DNA from: Candidatus Aenigmatarchaeota archaeon
GTDB lineage: Archaea > Aenigmatarchaeota > Aenigmatarchaeia > PWEA01
NCBI GenBank assembly: GCA_003550625.1
Contig: PUKU01000008.1
Coordinates: forward strand, 1 to 18,654
DNA length: 18,654 nt
Direction: 5' to 3'
A program made the position numbers and the translations under genes. How positions within the stretch are numbered: position 1 is the stretch's first letter; every line of letters starts with the position of its first letter. This document shows positions 1 through 7,557 of the stretch, piece by piece. The notes under the pieces were generated by a model that worked only from the letters and a program-made list of their open reading frames with translations, was not told where the DNA came from and searched no databases.

Positions 1-3000
1 CCAGACTGTAGTCCCCGTCGAGATCCATCCGCACGTTGTGAAGCTCATACCAGTTGCTTATATCATAGGCTTCCTGTTCTGCCTCTGGACACGTGTCCGA
101 ATCCTGCCATTGTAGGCATGGATAATGTTCTCTTTCATCCACGTCCCATGTATCAGCGAAGTCCCAGTCATCGAAGGTTTCCTCCACAGTCATTTCGTAG
201 GTAGTTTTGCCTTCGCCACCGTCCGAATAATACATATCAGAAGTTACCACATCCCAGTAAGAATTGGAAACACCTCCTTCTCTAAGTCTTCCTATGAGTC
301 CTCCTACTTGTGAGTCACCGATAACATAGCCTGTGGAGTACGATCTCTCTATTTGTGGGTTTTCAGCGTACATATCTCCGACAAGTCCCCCTACCTTGTT
401 TTCACCGGAGGCATCTACATCTCCAAGGGCATATGAATCTCTTATTATAGAGTCATGTCTTACAAACCCAACCAATCCACCGAATGCACCGTTGGAGTTA
501 TCACCAGTCCCGAATACATCTGCCTTTGAATGGGACTCCTCGAGTATGGAGTCACCAGCGTGGTATCCGATAAGCCCACCACTCTGTCCCCATTCACCGT
601 CTCCGTATGATGTAACTTCGCCTGTGGAGTAAACTCCGGTGATGTAAGCATCTGTAGTTGTTACGCCTAGCAGTGCCCCTGTTCTCCTCCCACCGGTTAC
701 ATCTACATTGGTCACACCTAGATCTTGTATTGTTGGAGAGCCGCTAAGGCTACCGAAGAGCCCAACTCCTGTTGTACCTGATCTATCTATTTCCAGATCA
801 GAGATCTCGTAACCTTGTCCATCAAAGGCCCCTTCAAAATCATCTATCGGTTCCCAGCCCTTTCCATCATTCGCAGTCTCGCTTGCCAGCTCGTCGTAGC
901 CCTCAGTATCTTCATCCAGGTCGTTCATCAGTACGTAGTCACCGCTCAGGTCCTCCCTTATGTTATCCAGATCATACCAGTCTTCTACCTCTGGATCCGG
1001 TTCCACAGTAAGGGTTGCGGTGTCGGTTAAACCTTCGTAGTCTCCTGTCACTTTCCACGTCCCTGCCTTCTCAGAATAGTAAGTCTCTCCGTTAAATCCA
1101 CCCCAATTACCACCTGCATCATCTTCTATGGAAAAATCAGTATGGGATGTAACATAACCTATCTCATTTCCATATTCATCGTAAGATGTTGCAGTGTAGC
1201 TCTGCTCGTCGCCTGCAGTTATCGTCGATGTCTGTGGCTCTATCTCAATATAATCGGCTTCAGCAGGCTCCACGGTAAGGGTTGACGTGTTTTGATGGCC
1301 TTCGTAAACACCGGTCACATCCCACGTTCCTGCCTTTTCCGATGTGTATGTATTACCATCCCAGTTCCCACCTGCTTCCGATTCTATTTCCCATGTTGTA
1401 CTGCCGGTTACATCATCCAGTTCGTTGCCGTACTGGTCGTATGTTTTTGCTGTATAATGCTCTGCCTGTCCTGCGGTTACAGATGAATCCCGTGGGTATG
1501 TTCCTATATATTCTACAGGAGAATCGACCCAATCCTGCCACTGTAGTGCAGGATATCCAAAGTCTCCTTCTGGGTCCTCGACTATGGCATGTGCACCGTC
1601 CTGCCATGTATTTTCAAAGTCCCATCCATCGTATGTGTTGCTACCGTACTCCCACGTCATCTCTTCCGTTGTTCGTAGACCACTACCAGGTGTATTGGTG
1701 TTTTCAGTGTATCCAATCAGTGGAAGTCCATCATTGTTATCGCTGTTTGCATAAGAATATCTGACGTAACAATCAAAGCCCGCAACCCATCTTCTAGAAT
1801 CACCGATGAGTGCACCGACATTACTGTCTCCTGTGACAGGGCCCGTTGCATATGAGTTATCGACTTCAGAATCTATCAAACGACCAAGAAGACCACCTAC
1901 CATAGATTCTCCAGTTACATCAACAGAAGCATACGTGTTGTAAAGCTCTGCAAAACGAACACGTCCTGCTAGTCCCCCTGCATTCGAGTTATAACCAACA
2001 ACCTTACCTGTAACAAATGCATCGTTCATTTCAATGACATTATTTTCTGTGCCCTCGTAAAATCCTACAAGTCCACCAGTAAGAAACTCACCCACTATGT
2101 CCACGTCCACCAAACCAATGTTCATTATCTCAGCTTCGAATGTATGTCCGAATAAACCAATTCGGTTTTCGCTTGGTCTGTCGATGTACAGATCACTTAT
2201 TGTATTCCCTTGTCCATCGAACGTCCCTGTAAACTCATTATCGCTATCACCTATCGGCTCCCAACCACTCCCATCATCCGCAGAGTCGGAAGCATATTCA
2301 TCATAACCAACAGTTCCATCAGTTAAATCATTGTACAGACTGTAGTCCCCATCTAGATCCATCCGCACGTTATGAAGCTCATACCAATTGCTTATATCGT
2401 AGGCTTCCTGTTCCGCCCCCGGACACGTTCCCGAATCCTGCCATTGTAGGCATGGATAGTGTTCACGCTCTGATACATCCCACGTACTACGGAAGTCCCA
2501 TCCTTCGAATGTATCCTCCACCGTCATCTCGTAGGTAGTCTTGCCTTCACCACCATCCGAATCATACATCCCTGAACTTATAACGTCCCAGTACGAACTC
2601 TCGACAATAGCCCATGGAGATATATCTCGCTTAAACCCTACCAGGCCACCTACACTGTCAGCTCCATCGTCCCCTTCCACTGTACCGGTGCTGTAAGAGT
2701 ATCCCAGGTACCCGTCTGCACCGTGGGTACCTATTGCACCACCAACGTAATCATCACCTTCAACGGAGGCCGTGGAGTAGCAGTTATTAATTTCATGGTA
2801 CTGGCCACCGCCTAAAATTCCACCGACCTGTTCGACACCGGTTATGTTTCCCGTAACGTAGCAGTTTTCGATCGTCGATGGACCTGAAAGGGCTACCAGT
2901 CCACCTGCCCCAGAATCATCATTTATATTGAATGAACCTATATGTATCTCCACGTCTTCAAGACCGACATTACTTATCTCGGCGTCATTCAATATTATTC

Positions 3001-6000
3001 CAAAGAGTCCTCCTCTGATTCCATTGGAATCATTTATGTACAGATCTGATATGACATTTTCCTGTCCATCAAAGGTTCCTTCGAATGCATTGTTATCATC
3101 GCCTATCGGCTCCCAACCATCCCCTGTGTTGTAGTCGCTGTAGCCGACTGTGGTATCGTCCAGGTCGTTCATCAGTACGTATTCACCACTCAGATCCTCC
3201 CTTATGTTGTCTAGATCACGCCAGTCGTATATTGGAAACTCTCCCATTGGTTCTATAAGGAAAGTCTCCTCGGAAAGTTCCGGAACAGTCCATTTCGCCT
3301 CGACGTATTCGCCTTCTTCCTCCACGTAGCCGAAGTTGTATTTCACTGACTCGGTCACATCCTCCTCGCCTTCCGTCGTTCTGTAAAGCCTTGGTTCTCT
3401 GGTGAAGTTTGTTAGTTCGGTGGAGACACTTATGTTCTGGTAGGAGACCGTGACATCCGAACTGACCGTGATCTTTTTACCGTCCTCCGTTTCTTCTTCC
3501 TCCTTTTCCGGGGCAGGTGTTCTGTACTCCGCGACCATTGTTCTAGCTTCGCCCGGTTCGAGTTCCTCCTCCGAGACCATGCTCCCTTCTTCTTTACGGA
3601 ATCCTATCTCCCTTTCTTCAAGTACTTCCATCCCAGGTGGGTGAGTTTTCATATCAACTTCCCTCAGGCCCACTGCCTCTGCATCCACCGGTATTTCGAA
3701 CTCAATCGGTACAGGAACGTCTTCATCGTTCTTTACTCTATGAACGCTCTCCCATGTCACGGGTCTTCCGACCTCTGCCCTGCCCTGTTTGGTCCTCGGC
3801 TTCACCTCGAAGGTCGTTGATTCATTTATCGCCTGGAGCTCTCCGGTTCCTTCGACTTCAGCTCGGAAAACATGTTCTCCCGTAACCATGTCCTCAGTCC
3901 CAATGGAAATGGACGCAAGTCCTTCTTCGTTCGTTGTCCGGGAGCCTTTCTCTTTGCCGTTAACTGTGAAAACTATCTCCCTATCTTCCACAACGAACGG
4001 TCCCTCTAACACAGCTTCCAACGAGACCTCGTCTCCGTACTCCGCATCCTCCGCCTGAAGAACAAGAACCGCTTCACCAATCTTTTCCTTGACCACGAGG
4101 TTGGTTGTAGCATTGGTCCCTTCCAGTTGATCTGTTCCTTCGAAAAGCACCTCTACTTCGTGCTCTCCCCTTCCGATTTTCGATGTGTTAATCACTAGCT
4201 CAGCGTTTCCATCTTCGTCGGTTGTCACCTTTTCAATCACTTCGCCGTCTACAAGGACTTCTAAATCTTCCCCGACTACTTCGGTTTCGTCCCGTGCCCG
4301 TAGTTCGGCATTAAGAACAACCTTCTCACCGTATTTCACAGTTTCATCATGATGTATATCGAGCAGGGTTTCCATTTTATCTGCTGTACCTTTGACAACA
4401 ACTGACAGTGAATCCTCGGCTACTTCCCTGCACCCGTCGTCGCATCTGTAGCCAACAGCCCTGATATTGTATTCCTCCGTTTCATTACGCTCTGGCGAGG
4501 CCCATTCGTATTTATACTCACCATCTGCTGTTTTTTCCATCTCCACGTTTTCTTCGTCGACAGTTAGATTTACCCCGTCGACGTTATCCATGCCTTCGTG
4601 GATCTCTGCTATGAATGAAACGGTTTCTCCGCTCTGTATCTTTTCATCGGAAGCACTGAGATTCATCTCCACTTCAACGTCGGCCTCGTAAACCACCTCG
4701 AGCTCCATCTCAGATATCAGGACCACATGAGTTCCAGGATCCTCCGTGGGTGGGTCTACTTCTTTCTCTTCTATCTTAAACACAGATGTATCGGTATGGA
4801 CATCTTCATCGGTGTCCATATCCAAATGCCACATGTATACCTTTCCGTCCTGGACCGGGTGCACGTGTTCCATGGATCTGTAATCCTCATCGGAATCGAT
4901 GTGTTCAGAGTAGACCGCCTCTTCGTTTATGTACAGCGAAACTTCTCCTTCTCCCCTTGCTTCCCATTCCAAAGTGATGTTTTCAGTGTCTGCACCAAAC
5001 ACCGTGCCGTTCTCTGGTTCAATTGCAACCAGGGAAGGCTCTTCATGAGTCTTTTCCAGAACGGTGAACTCTTTTGTGTTGCTATCTGTCCCTGTTTTGT
5101 TGCCTTCAGCTTCGATATACCAGGAATAGTTTCCAGCACCCCGGCTTTCTGTGTGGTTGTATAATTCCGACGAGTTCTCCTCCTGTTCCCAGCTCTCAGT
5201 CTCATCGCCTATATATAGTACAACATCAACGTCTTCTTCGTATGTATCAACCCTGAAGATCATGTCCAAGGTTTCGTTTTCGTGTATCGTTTGATCATCG
5301 GCAGGTTCCAGAACATCTATGGTCGGATCCTCCTTTTCTCCAGTCACGTTTTCTTCCTCTTGGTACCCATCCGTTACATTCTCAGTCACGTTTTCTTCCT
5401 CTTGGTACCCATCCGTTACATTCTCAGTCACGTTTTCTTCAGTGATGTTTTCCGGTTTTACTTCCTCTTCTATCTGGGTCTCGTTCTCCGTTTCATTCTT
5501 TACCTCCGCCGATTCTTCCTCGGAGACATTGGTCATGTACTCTCCTATCATCATCCCGGTCGGAGTTACCGTTCTGTTCTGAGGTTTCACCGCCTTTACA
5601 CCTAGGTCCAGTTTACCGTTTTTGCGTGTTTCGAGAACCGTTTCTGGTACTTCACACGAAAAAACACCCTCTTGACCCGTTTTTTCTGAGCAAAGCTTGT
5701 TGCCGTTTGTGTCGAATACCTTTAGCTTTATACCCGATGGATCCCACACCTCGTACCTGAAACTAATCTCTATCTTACTGGCAACATAGTCTTCCTTATC
5801 ATCCAGTCTGAATCCCGTAGAGTACTCCTCGTTTAGCCTAAGTCTCCCTGGTGCGGGAGAAACTGGTTCGTAGCTTTCTGTTATAGCTCCCGGTTCGAGA
5901 AAGTATCCTGTTATATCACCATGTACAAGGAATATTCCGACTAGGAGAATCCCGACGGTAGCTAAAAGAAATAGTTTTTGTCCGGTGCTGGACGAACGTG

Positions 6001-6106
6001 GATAAACCTCTCTGTCTTCCTCCAGAATATCCCTGAAACTACTATCGTTGGTGTATAACGATGATTTCGGACCTTTGTCTTTCTCTTTGGGGGTGTTCTC
6101 GTGCAA
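1..6106 (-). CDS. Giant membrane-anchored surface protein with Ig-like domains and GLUG modules (partial, C-terminus beyond left edge)
   Basis: The frame is open from a TTG start to the window edge, at least 2035 codons. AAGGAGG lies 7 nt before the TTG; an in-frame stop upstream (6155-6157) leaves no ATG. Residues 1-43 are hydrophilic and residues 44-61 form a transmembrane helix, so the rest should lie outside the cell. Residues about 200-260 are an acidic linker rich in N-x-T/S sequons. Residues about 280-950 look like Ig/beta-sandwich domains. From about residue 960 there are GLUG modules: W-x-x-L-x-N-(I/V)-R openings, GWEPIGD, FDGQG, GLFG and repeated GGLVG turns, then YWD..GGEGKTT closings. 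Two Ig-like repeats sit between GLUG modules 2 and 3. GLUG repeats occur in bacterial and archaeal surface proteins and probably form a right-handed beta-helix. Adhesion or cell-cell contact is inferred; no protease or other catalytic motif was seen. Very few cysteines. Confidence 0.88.
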   Translation of the reverse strand, partial: MHENTPKEKDKGPKSSLYTNDSSFRDILEEDREVYPRSSSTGQKLFLLATVGILLVGIFLVHGDITGYFLEPGAITESYEPVSPAPGRLRLNEEYSTGFRLDDKEDYVASKIEISFRYEVWDPSGIKLKVFDTNGNKLCSEKTGQEGVFSCEVPETVLETRKNGKLDLGVKAVKPQNRTVTPTGMMIGEYMTNVSEEESAEVKNETENETQIEEEVKPENITEENVTENVTDGYQEEENVTENVTDGYQEEENVTGEKEDPTIDVLEPADDQTIHENETLDMIFRVDTYEEDVDVVLYIGDETESWEQEENSSELYNHTESRGAGNYSWYIEAEGNKTGTDSNTKEFTVLEKTHEEPSLVAIEPENGTVFGADTENITLEWEARGEGEVSLYINEEAVYSEHIDSDEDYRSMEHVHPVQDGKVYMWHLDMDTDEDVHTDTSVFKIEEKEVDPPTEDPGTHVVLISEMELEVVYEADVEVEMNLSASDEKIQSGETVSFIAEIHEGMDNVDGVNLTVDEENVEMEKTADGEYKYEWASPERNETEEYNIRAVGYRCDDGCREVAEDSLSVVVKGTADKMETLLDIHHDETVKYGEKVVLNAELRARDETEVVGEDLEVLVDGEVIEKVTTDEDGNAELVINTSKIGRGEHEVEVLFEGTDQLEGTNATTNLVVKEKIGEAVLVLQAEDAEYGDEVSLEAVLEGPFVVEDREIVFTVNGKEKGSRTTNEEGLASISIGTEDMVTGEHVFRAEVEGTGELQAINESTTFEVKPRTKQGRAEVGRPVTWESVHRVKNDEDVPVPIEFEIPVDAEAVGLREVDMKTHPPGMEVLEEREIGFRKEEGSMVSEEELEPGEARTMVAEYRTPAPEKEEEETEDGKKITVSSDVTVSYQNISVSTELTNFTREPRLYRTTEGEEDVTESVKYNFGYVEEEGEYVEAKWTVPELSEETFLIEPMGEFPIYDWRDLDNIREDLSGEYVLMNDLDDTTVGYSDYNTGDGWEPIGDDNNAFEGTFDGQENVISDLYINDSNGIRGGLFGIILNDAEISNVGLEDVEIHIGSFNINDDSGAGGLVALSGPSTIENCYVTGNITGVEQVGGILGGGQYHEINNCYSTASVEGDDYVGGAIGTHGADGYLGYSYSTGTVEGDDGADSVGGLVGFKRDISPWAIVESSYWDVISSGMYDSDGGEGKTTYEMTVEDTFEGWDFRSTWDVSEREHYPCLQWQDSGTCPGAEQEAYDISNWYELHNVRMDLDGDYSLYNDLTDGTVGYDEYASDSADDGSGWEPIGDSDNEFTGTFDGQGNTISDLYIDRPSENRIGLFGHTFEAEIMNIGLVDVDIVGEFLTGGLVGFYEGTENNVIEMNDAFVTGKVVGYNSNAGGLAGRVRFAELYNTYASVDVTGESMVGGLLGRLIDSEVDNSYATGPVTGDSNVGALIGDSRRWVAGFDCYVRYSYANSDNNDGLPLIGYTENTNTPGSGLRTTEEMTWEYGSNTYDGWDFENTWQDGAHAIVEDPEGDFGYPALQWQDWVDSPVEYIGTYPRDSSVTAGQAEHYTAKTYDQYGNELDDVTGSTTWEIESEAGGNWDGNTYTSEKAGTWDVTGVYEGHQNTSTLTVEPAEADYIEIEPQTSTITAGDEQSYTATSYDEYGNEIGYVTSHTDFSIEDDAGGNWGGFNGETYYSEKAGTWKVTGDYEGLTDTATLTVEPDPEVEDWYDLDNIREDLSGDYVLMNDLDEDTEGYDELASETANDGKGWEPIDDFEGAFDGQGYEISDLEIDRSGTTGVGLFGSLSGSPTIQDLGVTNVDVTGGRRTGALLGVTTTDAYITGVYSTGEVTSYGDGEWGQSGGLIGYHAGDSILEESHSKADVFGTGDNSNGAFGGLVGFVRHDSIIRDSYALGDVDASGENKVGGLVGDMYAENPQIERSYSTGYVIGDSQVGGLIGRLREGGVSNSYWDVVTSDMYYSDGGEGKTTYEMTVEETFDDWDFADTWDVDEREHYPCLQWQDSDTCPEAEQEAYDISNWYELHNVRMDLDGDYSL
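2..259 (-). repeat. Distal repeat copy 1 (end of GLUG module 3 and start of module 4)
   Basis: Aligns without gaps to 2336-2593 at a constant offset of 2334 bp (in frame). My hand count gives about 42 differences in 258 positions, roughly 84% identity. It encodes the YWDV...GGEGKTTYEM closing of a GLUG module, the EREHYPCLQWQDS linker, and the DISNWYELHNVRMDLDGDY opening of the next module. The copy is probably cut by the window edge. Confidence 0.9.
916..982 (-). repeat. Distal repeat, opening of GLUG module 3
   Basis: Matches 3160-3226 at offset 2244 bp (in frame), 60 of 67 positions by hand count. Both encode a W-x-DLDNIREDLSG-x-YVLMNDLDD-like opening. With the 2-259/2336-2593 pair it shows that modules 1 and 3 correspond at both ends. 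Confidence 0.85.
995..1516 (-). repeat. Two tandem Ig-like repeats of about 85-87 residues
   Basis: Unit 1 spans about 1516-1262 and unit 2 about 1259-995. Both share the order: YI..P, (S/T)x(V/I)TAG, Y-T-A-x-(T/S)-YD-x-YGNE, a VT turn, AGGNW, TY.SEKAGTW.VTG.YEG, then LTVEP. The DNA is also visibly similar, for example around 1000-1085 against 1265-1350. They separate GLUG modules 2 and 3 and probably act as spacer or stalk domains. The exact Ig subfamily is not assigned. Confidence 0.85.
2336..2593 (-). repeat. Distal repeat copy 2 (end of GLUG module 1 and start of module 2)
   Basis: Partner of 2-259. Most differences cluster in a stretch around 2455-2515, where the protein also diverges; the rest are largely third-position changes. 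This suggests an old segmental duplication under protein-level constraint. Confidence 0.9.
3160..3226 (-). repeat. Distal repeat, opening of GLUG module 1
   Basis: Partner of 916-982 (60 of 67 identical). It begins the first GLUG module of the surface protein at about residue 960, directly after the Ig-like part. Confidence 0.85.
5341..5440 (-). repeat. 42-bp perfect tandem repeat (2 full copies plus 16-nt partial third)
   Basis: Positions 5341-5382 and 5383-5424 are identical base for base, and 5425-5440 repeats the first 16 nt. The unit is 14 codons, so the frame is kept. Each copy encodes NVTENVTDGYQEEE, with two N-x-T sequons. It lies in the extracellular linker (about residues 223-256) of the giant surface protein. 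No silent differences between copies indicates a recent duplication or ongoing slippage/homogenisation. Confidence 0.95.
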
Positions 6107-6153
6107 AAGGATTCCTCCTTGGCAGCTGCAATTAATGACGAGTACTGTCGAAT

Positions 6154-6161
6154 GTTATAAC
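6154..6161 (-). promoter_or_regulatory. TATA box for the giant surface protein gene
   Basis: On the minus strand the sequence reads AAAGGTTATAACATT, an archaeal TATA element with a purine-rich BRE-like flank. It would place transcription start near 6132, giving a leader of about 25 nt that contains the strong AAGGAGG ribosome site at 6114-6120, before the TTG at 6104-6106. Confidence 0.5.
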
Positions 6162-6254
6162 CTTTAATGTATACGTCGCTCGACATTTGGATTTTTATGC
6201 AGAACGGGATCTGTTCATAAGTGACATTTGTTTCGAATCCTATCTGATTTTTTT

Positions 6255-6299
6255 GGTATAAAACTAGATACAGGAGGGCATGCGGATAATTTTATAAAC
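6255..6299 (+). promoter_or_regulatory. Two TATA-like elements upstream of the wHTH-minD operon
   Basis: GGTATAAAAC (6255-6264) and TTTTATAAAC (6290-6299) lie 35 bp apart. The second gives a start near 6320 and a leader of about 20 nt ending in AGGTG (6331-6335), the more economical choice. The first could be an alternative promoter or act through a repressor site between them. These lie in the 235-bp region shared with the divergent surface protein gene. Confidence 0.45.
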
Positions 6300-6341
6300 G
6301 AATAAATGAAATGTTTAATTGTTGGTCGACAGGTGTGAATG

Positions 6342-6719
6342 ATGAACAGGGAAGGTGAAAGGGTCAGGGTCAGGAAGGATCTACTTGATATAAAGGATCA
6401 GGTAAGGAAGCCTGTCGAGAGGGGTGACAAGGTAAGTGAGATAAGGCACATGAACTCAAAGCTCGACGACCTGGCCGATAAGATAGAGGAGATAAGGGAC
6501 GTTCTGCATTCCGATGGTTCAAGCGGAGTGAAGACCAGAAAGAAGAAGGAGATCATATGCTTCATAAAGGACAACGGAAGAACGAATGCCAGCGAGCTAT
6601 CTGATCAGATGGATCTTTCCAGAACGCGGTGCTCGGAGTATCTGAACGAAATGAAAAGGGAGGGTATACTGACCTCCGAAAAAGAGGGCAGGAAAAAGTT
6701 CTATAAGTTGGAAATATGA
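6342..6719 (+). CDS. Winged helix-turn-helix transcriptional regulator with N-terminal coiled coil
   Basis: About 125 residues. The N-terminal half is highly charged with heptad-like spacing (DLLDIKDQVRK, MNSKLDDLADKIEEIRDVL), suggesting a coiled coil for dimerisation. The C-terminal 60 residues form a winged helix: KKKEIICFIKDNG (helix 1), TNASELSDQM (helix 2), SRTRCSEYLNEMKREGIL (recognition helix), and a wing ending GRKKFYKLEI. This is the MarR/ArsR-like fold. No metal- or ligand-binding motif is evident. There are two adjacent ATGs, 6339 and 6342; AGGTG at 6331-6335 is 3 nt from the first but 6 nt from the second, so I prefer 6342. The gene overlaps minD by ATGA, implying translational coupling. 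Its DNA targets are unknown; the divergent surface protein promoter is an obvious candidate. Confidence 0.8.
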   Translation: MNREGERVRVRKDLLDIKDQVRKPVERGDKVSEIRHMNSKLDDLADKIEEIRDVLHSDGSSGVKTRKKKEIICFIKDNGRTNASELSDQMDLSRTRCSEYLNEMKREGILTSEKEGRKKFYKLEI

Positions 6720-7498
6720 GCTCAGACAAGTCTAAGGAAAAGAAAGACCGAATGATAGCGGTTGTTTCAGGTAAAGGGGGCACGGGAAAAACCGTGTGTG
6801 CCCTCAATGTAGCTGCAGCTCTCCGTAGTATAGGCAAGGATGTGATGCTTGTCGATGCCGACGTCGAAGATCCTAACCTGGGTATAAGCCTTGGTATCCA
6901 TTCGCCTGACATGAGCCTGAACCACGTGCTCGAGGGCAGGAAAAATCCAGATGAGGCGGTCCATGTTCACGACACGGGTCTTTTTGTTATACCTTCCTCA
7001 CTCTCCATAAACTACACCGACACGGATTTCCAGTTTTTCAGCGATGCCATGAAAAAGCTTGATGGTTACGTTGTTGCAGACTGTGGACCGGGTGTGAACG
7101 ATAAGCTTGTGTCGGTTCTCGAGGCCGCAGATACATCGATAGTTGTCACCAACCCCATGAGAACTTCCCTTTCAGGTGCCCTCAGGGTCATAGAGTTGAT
7201 AAGGGATATAGGTACCGATATAGAAGGTCTGGTTTTGAACAACCTGACCTCCAAGGAACTATACAAAGAGGAGATCGAAGCCATAACCGGCTGTGAGATA
7301 ATCGAGGAGATACCCTACGACAAGATGGTAGATGAGAGCATAACACACAAAAGACCCCTTCTTGACCATGTGCCCTACTCGAATACTTCGCATGCGTTCA
7401 GAAGAATTGCACATAGGATAACAGGCGAAGAGCACGAACTCACGTTATCCGAGAAGGCCAGAACACTTTACAACTCATTCAGATCGATCTTCCACTGA
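6716..7498 (+). CDS. minD: MinD/ParA-family P-loop ATPase
   Basis: 260 residues. It has the deviant Walker A motif KGGTGKT (residues 20-26) with the signature lysine K20, the switch I region VDADVEDPN (46-54), and a switch II/Walker B VVADCGPG (119-126). TNPMRTSLSGALRVIEL followed by GLVLNN is typical of archaeal MinD. ATPases of this family dimerise on ATP and position cargo, often at membranes. The last residues (RTLYNSFRSIFH) could form a short amphipathic membrane helix like the MinD tail, which is inference. The ATG overlaps the regulator's stop (ATGA); an internal Met13 is an alternative start, since residues 1-12 are a lysine-rich extension. No MinE, FtsZ or ParB partner is visible, so the cargo is unknown. 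The gene symbol means family, not proven division-site function. Confidence 0.85.
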   Translation: MSSDKSKEKKDRMIAVVSGKGGTGKTVCALNVAAALRSIGKDVMLVDADVEDPNLGISLGIHSPDMSLNHVLEGRKNPDEAVHVHDTGLFVIPSSLSINYTDTDFQFFSDAMKKLDGYVVADCGPGVNDKLVSVLEAADTSIVVTNPMRTSLSGALRVIELIRDIGTDIEGLVLNNLTSKELYKEEIEAITGCEIIEEIPYDKMVDESITHKRPLLDHVPYSNTSHAFRRIAHRITGEEHELTLSEKARTLYNSFRSIFH

Positions 7499-7518
7499 TC
7501 CATAGTCAGCTTCCTTTC

Positions 7519-7527
7519 GTTATATTT
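7519..7527 (+). promoter_or_regulatory. TATA box for nop5-flpA
   Basis: GTTATATTT sits about 34 bp before the nop5 ATG. With the usual 25-27 bp spacing, transcription would begin about 8-10 nt before the ATG, and no ribosome site is visible there. Short-leader or nearly leaderless mRNA is inferred. The 59-bp gap after minD therefore starts a new transcription unit. Confidence 0.55.
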
Positions 7528-7557
7528 TTATTACTGTGGAAAGATATACTGGGTACG

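Noticed and set aside
1..3230. IgA1-type metallopeptidase (some GLUG proteins are M26 peptidases)
   Set aside because: No HExxH zinc motif was seen in the translated part; GLUG repeats alone do not indicate a protease.
4727..5605. Plus-strand open frames of 60-145 codons opposite the surface protein gene
   Set aside because: Low-complexity shadows of Glu/Asn/Thr-rich codons; the 42-bp repeat simply appears again as a VFFLLVPIRYILSH repeat. No promoters or ribosome sites.
5962..6186. Minus-strand ATG-initiated frame of 74 codons overlapping the start of the giant gene
   Set aside because: It lies in another frame, has no ribosome site or family resemblance, and covers the strongly supported TTG start, transmembrane segment and AAGGAGG of the surface protein.
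6272..6297. AGGAGG followed by ATG and a five-codon frame (upstream leader peptide)
   Set aside because: Only 2 nt separate the ribosome site and ATG, and the frame overlaps the second TATA box, so it is probably upstream of the real transcript.
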